The position numbers were made by a program, and so were the translations under genes. Shown here in pieces: positions 21,722 to 30,285 of a stretch of 64,000 nucleotides of DNA. The notes beneath the pieces are model-generated. The model was not told the origin of the DNA, made no database searches, and saw nothing but the letters and a program-made list of their open reading frames with translations. Source of the DNA: V1-33 sp039795165 (GTDB lineage: Bacteria; Verrucomicrobiota; Verrucomicrobiia; Verrucomicrobiales; V1-33); NCBI GenBank assembly GCA_039795165.1, contig JBDKER010000005.1, positions 62,001 through 126,000 on the forward strand, written 5' to 3'. How positions within the stretch are numbered: the stretch's first letter is position 1; every line of letters begins with the position of its first letter.

Positions 21722-24709
21722 ATGAGAGGTTGGGCGACGATCCGGAATAGGTCCGGGGTCATGCTGGTGACGGCGATGCTGATCGTTTCCGCGGGCGCGG
21801 GCTGGGCGCAGGAAGCGGCGGCTGGCCGGATTACGGGAACGGTGACCGATGATGATTTCGGGTATCCATTGCCAGGAGCGACGGTTGAAGTGGAAGGTCA
21901 GGACGTGGCGGTGCAGACCGACCGCGATGGCAACTTTGTGATTCCGGCGTTGCCGGCTGGTGCTTACACGCTGGTGGTGGTGAAGGATGGCTATGCCCGG
22001 GGCCGGAGCGGGCGCCTCGTCGTTTCGGCGGGGCAAGTGCGGCAGGCGGGGGTAAGTCTGGTTCAGGATGTGGAGGAGCTTCCGGTGGTGGAGGTTCTCG
22101 CGGAGGAACCTGAGGCGGCTCCGGTGCTGCCGGCGCTGCAGCTGCAGGCGGACATCACGGCGATTGCGAGTGTGCTGGGCAAGGACTTCCTTTCGAATAC
22201 GGGAGCGCGCGACGTGGCTGCTGCGGTCACGAAGGTGGTGGGCGTCAACGTGGTGGACGGCAAGTTCGTCGTCATCCGGGGACTCAACGATCGTTACAAT
22301 ACGGTCTATCTGAACGGGAACCGGGTACCCAGTTCCGATCCCGACCGACGCGCTGTGCCGCTTGATCTTTTCCCTGCCAGTGTGGTGCAGGACATCATTA
22401 CATCGAAGACCTTTCTGCCGAATCTGCCTGGGGAAGCGACGGGTGGGCACATTGTCATCAAGACGCGGAACCGGCCTGAGGAACCGTTTGCGAACTTCAA
22501 GGTTGGTCTGGGCTACAACACGCAGACGACGGGCAATCCTGAGTTTCTGACCTACCGTGGTGGCGGTACGGATATGTTTGGCAATGCGGACGAGCGGGCC
22601 CTTCCGGATCTGCTCAAGACGATTGATTACGATCAGTACTTTTTTGGGGAATCGGACAATCCTCGGAAAGAAGCGCTGGGGGCGTATGCCATGAAGACGC
22701 TGAGTCCCGAACTGGGCAGCATCATAGCGGAGCCGCAGCCGGACATGACAGTGGAGGGCAGCATTGGCACACCGTTCACGTTCTGGGGCCGCGATGCGGG
22801 CGTCTTTCTTGGATTCGATTACCAGAAGCGTTACGGATATGTACCTGACGAAGTGCAGGGCCGCGTGGGATTCCTTCCGGATGGGACCGAGCAGGAACCG
22901 TACATTCCGACCGTGGTGCGGCGTGGACTGGAGACCACCCGGGCGGGTGTCCTCGTGGGTGGGTCGGTGAAGCCGACTGATCACAGCGAGATTACGGCGA
23001 CCTATTTCTTCAATCGGCTCGCGGAGGATTCGACGAATTTCCAGTATGGACGACCGCGTGGGGAACCGGATTCACCGGACTACTCCGTGCGGGAATCGAT
23101 TCAGTATTCGCAGCGTCAGCTGCAGACGGCGCAGATTGGCGGTGATTTCTGGTTTGGGGACGGGCAGACGCTTTCGTTCCGGCCCTCGCTTTCGTGGAAC
23201 AAGTCGTATCAGCTGCAGCCGGATACGAGGGTGTTCACGACGCGGTATGACCTGCAGCGGGCGCTTGATGGATTTACGCCGCAGTATTTCACTCAGCCGA
23301 CGCCGAGTCTGCCTGCCTTGCGGAGGTACTGGGGGGAAACGTTCGATGACAATCTCTCGGTGAATACGGAATTCGACATGTTCCTGAGCGGAGCCAAGGA
23401 CGCGCAAGATTATCTCAAGGTGACTGTGGGTGGTGGGATTGATGATTCGGACCGGCGGTACCGCGGGGACACCTTCACTTACGACGAACGCCTCAATGGA
23501 CGGATTTATGATACCGCCGTGCTGCCGACCGCTCCCGATCCGGACAGCTTTGGTGATAACTTCACCCGGCTGAACAGGGAACTGATTCTGATCCGGGAAT
23601 CGCTGGCTCCGGAACTTTACGATGGCAGTCAGCGGATTGGATCGGCCTTCGGGATGCTCGACTGGAAGCAGGGACCGCTGCAGTTTGTGGTGGGGGCCCG
23701 CGTGGAAACGACCGATTTCACAACGGATGCCACGGACATTGAATTGTATGGCAATGTGGGTGAATCCTCGAATCCGGGCACCAATCTTGTGCAGCAGGAA
23801 GACCTTGAGGAATATTCCCGCATCACTGGCGGCGAGAATCTCTACAATGCCATTCTGTCGGATGGCAGCCGGAATCCCTATGTGGCTGGGCTGACCCGTT
23901 CCAGCATCACGCAGACTGACGTGCTGCCTGCGGCGGCCTTCACATGGGAGACCTCGGATGATACGCGGCTGCGCCTTGCGGCGTCGCGGACCGTGGCCCG
24001 ACCGTCCTTCAAGGAAATCGCGCCCGTTCCGTTCCTCGATATTTTCGATAATGCCATCTTCATCGGAAACCGCCGGCTCGAGATGTCGTCGATTTCCAAT
24101 TTCGATGCGCGCATTGAGTATGCGAAGGGCCGGACGTCGACAGCGGCCTCGCTCTTCACCAAGATGATCGACAATGCCATTGAGCTGGAGAACGGGGCGG
24201 TGCGGCGCTTCTCGAATGTCGAGGAAGCCCAGGTCTACGGCATGGAACTCGAATTCCAGGGGTCGCTCGGCTTCCTCACGGAATCACTCGAAGACATTTC
24301 CCTCGGCTTCAATTATTCACGGATCTTTTCAAGAGCCGTGCGGGCCCGCGCCATCTTTGGAGACGATTCCCGCCGCTTGCAGGGGCAACCGGATTATATT
24401 CTCAATTTCAATATCGGTTACGACCACCGCGACTGGGGTCTCTACACCGGCCTCTTCCTCAACGTGACCGGCCAGATGCTTGCTCTCGCCGGCATCAATG
24501 AGGAATACCCGGACATCTATCAGATGCCCGTGTCCACGCTCGACTGGTCCATGTCCAAAAAGCTCGGCAAGGCCGCCAAGCTGACCTTCCGCGCCGCCAA
24601 TCTCCTCGATGCCGATTTCGAACGCCGCTACGGCGTCGGCGATCAGAAAGTCTTCTCGAGCTTCCAGCGCGGCAGAAATTACTCGCTTTCCCTTGGATTT
24701 GATTGGTGA
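21722..24709 (+). CDS. TonB-dependent receptor with N-terminal carboxypeptidase-regulatory-like domain
   Basis: The roughly 995-residue receptor has a signal peptide ending in AGAGWAQ. A carboxypeptidase-regulatory-like beta-sandwich follows (GRITGTVTDDDFGYPLPGAT..DRDGNFVIPALPAGAYTLVV). A possible TonB box lies in ELPVVEVLAEEP. The plug contains VVGVNVVDGKFVVIRGLNDRYNTV and GEATGGHIVIKTR. The C-terminal barrel of about 700 residues ends NYSLSLGFDW with the terminal aromatic needed for Bam recognition. ATG 21722 is preferred for its GGAG site; GTG 21698 and ATG 21704 are alternatives. The CTD-plus-plug layout resembles SusC-like and OAR-type receptors, but there is no SusD. The linked TonB motor and the phosphatase just downstream suggest import of a phosphate-containing or phosphatase-released substrate. 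Confidence 0.92.
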   Translation: MRGWATIRNRSGVMLVTAMLIVSAGAGWAQEAAAGRITGTVTDDDFGYPLPGATVEVEGQDVAVQTDRDGNFVIPALPAGAYTLVVVKDGYARGRSGRLVVSAGQVRQAGVSLVQDVEELPVVEVLAEEPEAAPVLPALQLQADITAIASVLGKDFLSNTGARDVAAAVTKVVGVNVVDGKFVVIRGLNDRYNTVYLNGNRVPSSDPDRRAVPLDLFPASVVQDIITSKTFLPNLPGEATGGHIVIKTRNRPEEPFANFKVGLGYNTQTTGNPEFLTYRGGGTDMFGNADERALPDLLKTIDYDQYFFGESDNPRKEALGAYAMKTLSPELGSIIAEPQPDMTVEGSIGTPFTFWGRDAGVFLGFDYQKRYGYVPDEVQGRVGFLPDGTEQEPYIPTVVRRGLETTRAGVLVGGSVKPTDHSEITATYFFNRLAEDSTNFQYGRPRGEPDSPDYSVRESIQYSQRQLQTAQIGGDFWFGDGQTLSFRPSLSWNKSYQLQPDTRVFTTRYDLQRALDGFTPQYFTQPTPSLPALRRYWGETFDDNLSVNTEFDMFLSGAKDAQDYLKVTVGGGIDDSDRRYRGDTFTYDERLNGRIYDTAVLPTAPDPDSFGDNFTRLNRELILIRESLAPELYDGSQRIGSAFGMLDWKQGPLQFVVGARVETTDFTTDATDIELYGNVGESSNPGTNLVQQEDLEEYSRITGGENLYNAILSDGSRNPYVAGLTRSSITQTDVLPAAAFTWETSDDTRLRLAASRTVARPSFKEIAPVPFLDIFDNAIFIGNRRLEMSSISNFDARIEYAKGRTSTAASLFTKMIDNAIELENGAVRRFSNVEEAQVYGMELEFQGSLGFLTESLEDISLGFNYSRIFSRAVRARAIFGDDSRRLQGQPDYILNFNIGYDHRDWGLYTGLFLNVTGQMLALAGINEEYPDIYQMPVSTLDWSMSKKLGKAAKLTFRAANLLDADFERRYGVGDQKVFSSFQRGRNYSLSLGFDW

Positions 24710-24775
24710 GCTGAGCGGGAACGGGTGAAGAGGGGTGCTGGATGCGGGGATTGACAGGCATGCGTGGTGGTCTGT

Positions 24776-26506
24776 ATGAGGAATGGGATGAGGAGAGAGT
24801 TCCTGCTGCTGATATTGTGCTGGCCCCTGCTGGTGGGGGTGGTGGTGGCTGATCCGGATGATGTGGCTGGTGGGGTGGAGCGGGTGGGGTCGGGAGGGGA
24901 TGCGTATGGGGCCTTGTATCCTGGGGGGAGTGCGACAGTGAGTTTCGGGGTGATTGGGGATTATGGGACGCGGAGTGTGGGGGAGGGATTGGTGGCGGGG
25001 ATGGTGAAGCGGTGGCTGCCGGAGTTTCTTGTGACGACTGGGGACAACAATTATGGGAGTCTGGATGCGAATGTGGATGAGGATCCGCTGGTGGCTGGGG
25101 TGCAGTGTGATTGGGAATGGAATGTGGGGGATTACTATGGGGAGTACATTCAGAGGCGGCTTGATGGGAAGTTTCCGCGGCAGCGGTCGGTGGTGCAGCG
25201 GTTTTTTCCGTCGGTGGGGAATCATGATTCGTGGCCGGACGGTGGGACGGGTGGGCCGATTGATGGGTATGTGGATTACTTTGCCTCGAATCCGGGAGGG
25301 GTGGGGCGGCTTCCGGTGGACCGTGGGGCTCGGCATGATGCGCTCGTGAGTTACTATGCGGTGCGGCGAGGTCCGGTGGATTTATTCATTCTTGATGCGG
25401 ATGTGCCGGGTTATCCGCAGCTGGTTCGGGAGCAGCGGGAATGGCTGGCGCAGCAGGTGAAGCAATCGGGGGCGCGGTGGAAGCTGGCGGTGTTTCATCA
25501 TCCACCGGTGACATCGAATGCGTGGCGTCCGGGGGCTTCGTGGATGGCGTGGCCGGAGCTGGCGCAGGTTGATGCGATTTTCTGCGGGCACGATCATTTC
25601 TATGAACGGCTGATTTATCTGGGAAAGCCGCTGGTGATCTGCGGGGCGGGCGGTGCCAGTTTTTATGGGTTCAGCGATCCACCGCATCCGGCCAGTCAGT
25701 TCCGTTTGTCTGGCTGGTCGGCGGCGCGTGTGGTGGCGCACAGTCAGGGACTGGTGATTGAGTGTCATGAGGCGGGCACGGATGGGAGCGATGTGGTGAG
25801 GGAGTCGCTCTCGCTGGGTTCCGTGGATCCGTCAGATCAGGAAGATGTGTATGAATTCTTCGGGGAGGCGGGGCAGACCGTGGCAGTGGTGGTGGAGGCT
25901 GGGATGGGGGAATTGGAGCCGGTGGTGGCGCTGTGTGCCCCGGAGGGTGGGATCTGTGCAGCGGGCGTGGTCGGGCCGGGGCGTCAGGCGAAGGTGGAGG
26001 AAGCGCTGGGGGAAACGGGCTGGTGGAAAGTGAAGGTGACGGCGGCGACGGCGGGGGGAGGTCAGTACCGGGTGCGTGTGCGGGTGGAGAATCCCGGACC
26101 TGGCTATGGGGAATGGTCGCAGGGGCAGGCGGTGGGTGGGCCGCAGGACGATCCGGATGGAGATGGGTTGGTGAATCTGGTTGAGTACGCTCTGGGGACC
26201 GAGGCGGGGCGATCTGATGGACAGGCGCTGGAAGTGCGGCGGACGCGCGATGGGGTGGCGGTTTCCTTTGCGGTGCCGAGTCCGCCGCGGCCGGGGGTGG
26301 AGCTATCGGTCGAGGCGGCGGCGGAGCTGACGGGGGATGGATGGTTTGCGCTGGCGGCGCGCGGGGCTGTGGGGGATTGGGAGGCTGATCCTTATGCGCA
26401 GGTGATGACGGCTGGGCTGGGGGAAGGACGGCGTCGCGTGACCCTGACTGTTCCGGCGAGTGAAGAACGTCTGTTTTTCCGGCTGCGGGCGCGTGAGGTC
26501 CGCTGA
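24776..26506 (+). CDS. Purple-acid-phosphatase-like metallophosphoesterase, secreted
   Basis: The 576-residue product has a hydrophobic N-terminal signal (FLLLILCWPLLVGVVVA). It shows the calcineurin-like metal-site motifs in order: GVIGDYG, TTGDNNYG, VGNHDSW, FHHPP and GHDHFYER. The GDYG and GDNNYG spacing is that of tartrate-resistant/purple acid phosphatases. After about residue 345 comes a beta domain like pre-peptidase C-terminal domains, then a DDPDGDGLVNLVEYALGTEAG segment common in Verrucomicrobiota exoproteins. GTG 24764 and ATG 24788 are possible alternative starts. It follows the receptor gene by 66 bases on the same strand. Release of phosphate from organic esters outside the cytoplasm is the likely role. 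Confidence 0.85.
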   Translation: MRNGMRREFLLLILCWPLLVGVVVADPDDVAGGVERVGSGGDAYGALYPGGSATVSFGVIGDYGTRSVGEGLVAGMVKRWLPEFLVTTGDNNYGSLDANVDEDPLVAGVQCDWEWNVGDYYGEYIQRRLDGKFPRQRSVVQRFFPSVGNHDSWPDGGTGGPIDGYVDYFASNPGGVGRLPVDRGARHDALVSYYAVRRGPVDLFILDADVPGYPQLVREQREWLAQQVKQSGARWKLAVFHHPPVTSNAWRPGASWMAWPELAQVDAIFCGHDHFYERLIYLGKPLVICGAGGASFYGFSDPPHPASQFRLSGWSAARVVAHSQGLVIECHEAGTDGSDVVRESLSLGSVDPSDQEDVYEFFGEAGQTVAVVVEAGMGELEPVVALCAPEGGICAAGVVGPGRQAKVEEALGETGWWKVKVTAATAGGGQYRVRVRVENPGPGYGEWSQGQAVGGPQDDPDGDGLVNLVEYALGTEAGRSDGQALEVRRTRDGVAVSFAVPSPPRPGVELSVEAAAELTGDGWFALAARGAVGDWEADPYAQVMTAGLGEGRRRVTLTVPASEERLFFRLRAREVR

Positions 26507-26549
26507 GGGCTCCTGAGGGTCCGGCGAGTTTCCGCCGGTATTGGCTGAT

Positions 26550-27434
26550 TCAGCGGCTGAAGACGTCGCTGAGGGCGCTGGGGAGGTCCGGGTGGAGGAA
26601 GCGGAAGCCTGCGTTGAGGGCGGCGGCGGGGATGATGTGCTGGCTCTGGAGGAACATTTCGTGCATGCCGCCGGGGAGGAGTCGGAGGGCCCATGCGGGG
26701 ACTGGGAGGAACGCGGGGCGGTGCAGCGTGCTGGCCATGGTTTTTGTGAACTGGGCATTGGTGACGCCGCCTGGGGCGACAGCGTTGACCGGGCCGATCA
26801 GGGCATGGTTTTCTGCGGCGAACAGGCAGAGTCGGGCCATGTCGGCGGCGTGGATCCATGGCATCCATTGTTTTCCCGAGCCGAGTCGACCCCCGAGGGC
26901 GAGGCGGAAGATCCGTCCGAGGATGGGGGCGGCTCCGCCGTCGTGGCCGAGGACCATGCCCGTGCGGAGGGAGACCGTGCGGGCGGGAGGGCTGGCTTCG
27001 GCGGTGGCGGCTTCCCAGCCGTAGCAGACATCCGCGAGGAAGCCCTGACCGCGTGGGGAAGCTTCCGTGAGTTCCTCGCCGCCCCGGTCGCCGTAGAAGG
27101 CGGCCCCGCTGGCGGCGATGAGGGCGGCGGGCCGGTGCGGTCCGTCGCGGAAGCGGGCGGCGAGGGCGCAGGTATCATTGACCCGGGTGGAGCGGATGCG
27201 GTCCTTGCGGGTTTTCGACCAGACGCCGAAGAGCGATTCTCCGGCGAGATGGATGAGGGCATCGATGTCCGCGAGATTGACCTCCGACACGGGAAGCCAC
27301 GGTCGCATTTCGCGGAACGGCGCGAGTGGCCGGGGCGAGCGCGAAAAGCCGATGAGTTCGTGTCCGCCCGAGCGGGCGGCCGCGGCCACGTGGCGGGCGA
27401 GGAATCCGGTCGCTCCCGTGATGCCGATGATCAT
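26550..27434 (-). CDS. TIGR01777/YfcH-type NAD-dependent epimerase
   Basis: The 294-residue protein begins MIIGITGATGFLARHVAAA, with the Rossmann GATGFL nucleotide-binding loop of extended short-chain dehydrogenases. Internal motifs typical of the family include ADIDALIHLAGES, SASGAAFYGDRG and PWIHAADMARL. These fit TIGR01777 proteins (E. coli YfcH; plant SulA-like). The substrate is unknown. It is convergent with the phosphatase gene. Confidence 0.88.
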   Translation of the reverse strand: MIIGITGATGFLARHVAAAARSGGHELIGFSRSPRPLAPFREMRPWLPVSEVNLADIDALIHLAGESLFGVWSKTRKDRIRSTRVNDTCALAARFRDGPHRPAALIAASGAAFYGDRGGEELTEASPRGQGFLADVCYGWEAATAEASPPARTVSLRTGMVLGHDGGAAPILGRIFRLALGGRLGSGKQWMPWIHAADMARLCLFAAENHALIGPVNAVAPGGVTNAQFTKTMASTLHRPAFLPVPAWALRLLPGGMHEMFLQSQHIIPAAALNAGFRFLHPDLPSALSDVFSR

Positions 27435-27468
27435 GGGAGAGGGCAGGAGGAAGGGCCGCGCGGCATGA

Positions 27469-30258
27469 TCAGTGATTGAACATGTATTCCTTCGAATTCA
27501 GCAGGGCCCAGAAGACATCTTCGAGGATGGCCTGGGCATCGTCCGGGGTGGCCGCGAGGGCATCGCTGACAGGTTTGATTTCACCGGCGGTGGGTTTGCG
27601 GGCGAAGCTGCGGAGGTAGAGGGCATCGAGGACATCGAGCGGGGCCTTTCCGGCGGTGAGGAGTTTCTTGACCGTCTGGCCTTCGGCGATGCGGCTCTGG
27701 GTGACGTCGCCGTTGAGGAGGTGGAGGGCCTGGCCGAGGTTCGGGTCCATCTTCACTTCGCAGGAGCAGACTGTGGCGCGTTCTGCGCGTCCGAACGTGC
27801 GGAGGAAGTAGGTCGAGACATTGCCATCGGCGATCTGGACTGCGCGGGCGCCGAGGGGGAGGCCCTGGAATTTGTTTTTGGTTTCCGTGACCTGGCTGAT
27901 GGTATCGAGCATGACTTCGGCGCGCTGGCGGCGGATGAGGGCGTGGCTGAAGTTCTTTTCGTCGTCGGCGTTGCTGTCGTTGACTCGGCTGGTAAGCTGG
28001 TAGGTTCGGCTGCTGCAGATATCGCGGACGAGCTTCTTGAAGTCGTAGTTATATTCCGTGAGTTTGCTGCCGAGGGAGGCGAGCAATTCCGGATTGCTGG
28101 CGGGGTTCGAGATACGGACATCGTCGACGGGGTCGATGATGCCGACGCCGAAGAAGTGTGCCCAGATGATGTTGGAGAGGTTGGTGGCGAAGTAGGGATT
28201 GCGTGGGGAAGCCATCCATTCGACGAGGGCGGCGCGGCGGTCCTTGCCGGTGAGGTCTGGTTCCTCGGCACCGAGGAATTTGGGTTTCTGGGGAGCCTTG
28301 GTGACGATGTGGTTCACTTCGCCGCCGCCCGCATTGAAGACGACGGTTTCGCGTGGGTCTTCTGCCTGTTTGCGGCCGATCTGGCTGAAGAACGAGGCGA
28401 AGCCGTAGTAATCGTTCATGGTCCAGCGGTCGAACGGGTGGTTATGGCATTGGGCGCACTGGAGGCGCATGCCCATGAAGACCTGGGCGACATTTTCCGA
28501 GACCTTGAGGGTATCGCGTTCGATCTGGAAGTAATTGGTGGCAGGGTTGGTGAAGGTGCCGCCGTTGCTGGCGAGGAGTTCCTGGACGATCTTGTTGAAG
28601 GGGACGTTGCTGGAGATGCGTTCCTTGAGCCAGTTGTAGTAGAGGAGGGTGGCTTTGTAGCTGACCTGGTTGGTGGGATTGGTGCGGATCTGGAGGAGTT
28701 CCGCCCATTTCATGACCCACATTTCGGTGAATTCCTTGCGGGAGAGGAGGTCGTCGATGAGTTTGGTGCGTTTGTCCGGGCTGGCATCGGCGAAGAATTT
28801 CGCACTTTCTTCCTCGGTGGGGAGGAGACCGACGACATCGAGGAAGACGCGGCGGATGAAGGTGGCGTCGTCGCAGACTTCCGATGGGAGGATGCGCAGG
28901 CGGTGGAGTTTATCGTGGACGAGAGCGTCGATGTAATTGTGTTCCGCGAGCTTGGGTTTCTCGTACTGGAGGGCGTCTGGGATGACGATGACCTGGCTGC
29001 CGACCGTGAAGGTATCGTAGCGGGCCATCACGAAGGCTTCGCCGCGTTTGGCGGCGGTCACGAGGCCGTCCTTGCTGACCTTGGCGGTGGGGTCGTTATT
29101 GGAAATGAAGACGGCGAGGGGAGTGATGTCGCGGTTGTGGCCATCCGAGTAGGTGGCGCGGACCGTGAACTGGAGCTGCGAGCCTTCGCCTTCGAGGACG
29201 ACGGTTTTCGGGAAGATGTCGACGCTGGTGACGGTGGGGAGAGTTTTCTCGTCGTCGTACGGGGTGCCATTGGTGATCCATTCGACGAGCGTCCGGTAGT
29301 TCGGGCTGTCTGCTTCCATGCGTTTGCCGCCGGTGTGGGGGACGCTGTTGATGGATTTGGTGATGAGGAGGCTTTCTTCCGGGACCGAGAGATTGATGCG
29401 GCGTCCGCTCAGTTCCTGGGTGAGGCGGAAGTGGTCGCCTTTGGGATCGAAACCGAAGAGGGAGAGCCGGAAGCCATCCTGGCCGCGGGCGGCACCGTGG
29501 CACGATCCTGTGTTGCAGTTATCGCGCATGAAGACCGGCATGACATCGAGATTGAAGCTGACGGGCCGGTCCGTGGTGGCGGCCTTCACTTCGACGGGCA
29601 CGGTGACGGTCTGGTCGTGCCATTGGACGGTGAGGGTAGTGCTGCCGTCCTTGAGGGGGAAGAGCCGGGCACCGTCCATGCGGGCCAGCGAGGGATCGGC
29701 GAGTGCGATTTTTGCTTTTGGGGTGACGTCCTGAGTGACGTCGTCGTCGAACGTGGCGATGGCGACGAACGACTGGAAATCGCGGGCCGTTTCCAGAGTG
29801 ATCTTGTCCGGGTAGACCGCCATGGAGCGGACCTTGGTGATGGATTCCTTCGGTGGCCGGGCGGGTTTCGCGCTGGCGGCGGTGATGGTGAGGTCCGGTG
29901 GGAAGGCGGCACCTTCGGTGATCCATGAACGGACGGCGGCGATTTCCTCCGGGGTGACGGGGTCGCCTTCCGGGGGCATGATGTCATCGTGTCCGGCGGG
30001 CAGGGAGATGCGCTGGAGGAGGAGGGAATCGTCCGGTTTGCCTGGGACGATGGCGGGGCCGCTGTCGCCGCCGGCTGCGAGGGCGGCGGCGGTGTGCATC
30101 TGGAGTTTCCCCTTCGTCTTTTCCGGGTTGTGGCAGGAAACGCATTTCCCTGCGAAAAGCGGCTGGATTTTGTCCGTGAAGAGGGATGGGGTGGCATCAG
30201 CGGCGTGGGCCGTGGAAGCCGGGATGGCGAGAGCGAGGATGGCTCGGGAGAGTTTCAT
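27469..30258 (-). CDS. Secreted DUF1549/DUF1553 c-type cytochrome (PSC-type)
   Basis: The 929-residue product has a signal peptide (MKLSRAILALAIPASTAHA). A cytochrome-like domain with heme motif CVSCH (KIQPLFAGKCVSCHNPEKTKGKL) follows, then a second cysteine cluster CNTGSCHGA typical of these proteins. Next is a BIG2-like segment (LQFTVRATYSDGHNRDITPLAVF). The DUF1549 part contains CDDATFIRRVFLDVVGLLPT and CAQCHNHPFDRW. The DUF1553 part has RAALVEWMASPRNPYFATNLSNIIWAHFFG and ends at MFNH. Such proteins abound in Planctomycetota and Verrucomicrobiota and are thought to serve extracellular electron transfer or polymer breakdown. The partner gene 27 bases upstream encodes a PPC-domain protein. 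Confidence 0.93.
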   Translation of the reverse strand: MKLSRAILALAIPASTAHAADATPSLFTDKIQPLFAGKCVSCHNPEKTKGKLQMHTAAALAAGGDSGPAIVPGKPDDSLLLQRISLPAGHDDIMPPEGDPVTPEEIAAVRSWITEGAAFPPDLTITAASAKPARPPKESITKVRSMAVYPDKITLETARDFQSFVAIATFDDDVTQDVTPKAKIALADPSLARMDGARLFPLKDGSTTLTVQWHDQTVTVPVEVKAATTDRPVSFNLDVMPVFMRDNCNTGSCHGAARGQDGFRLSLFGFDPKGDHFRLTQELSGRRINLSVPEESLLITKSINSVPHTGGKRMEADSPNYRTLVEWITNGTPYDDEKTLPTVTSVDIFPKTVVLEGEGSQLQFTVRATYSDGHNRDITPLAVFISNNDPTAKVSKDGLVTAAKRGEAFVMARYDTFTVGSQVIVIPDALQYEKPKLAEHNYIDALVHDKLHRLRILPSEVCDDATFIRRVFLDVVGLLPTEEESAKFFADASPDKRTKLIDDLLSRKEFTEMWVMKWAELLQIRTNPTNQVSYKATLLYYNWLKERISSNVPFNKIVQELLASNGGTFTNPATNYFQIERDTLKVSENVAQVFMGMRLQCAQCHNHPFDRWTMNDYYGFASFFSQIGRKQAEDPRETVVFNAGGGEVNHIVTKAPQKPKFLGAEEPDLTGKDRRAALVEWMASPRNPYFATNLSNIIWAHFFGVGIIDPVDDVRISNPASNPELLASLGSKLTEYNYDFKKLVRDICSSRTYQLTSRVNDSNADDEKNFSHALIRRQRAEVMLDTISQVTETKNKFQGLPLGARAVQIADGNVSTYFLRTFGRAERATVCSCEVKMDPNLGQALHLLNGDVTQSRIAEGQTVKKLLTAGKAPLDVLDALYLRSFARKPTAGEIKPVSDALAATPDDAQAILEDVFWALLNSKEYMFNH

Positions 30259-30285
30259 GGCGCAGGGAAGATACGGATCGGGGAG

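Noticed and set aside
27472..29928. Long open frame (over 800 codons) antisense to the DUF1549 cytochrome gene
   Set aside because: It is a GC-rich shadow with low-complexity Glu/Gly/Val composition and no domain; the minus-strand frame has clear motifs.
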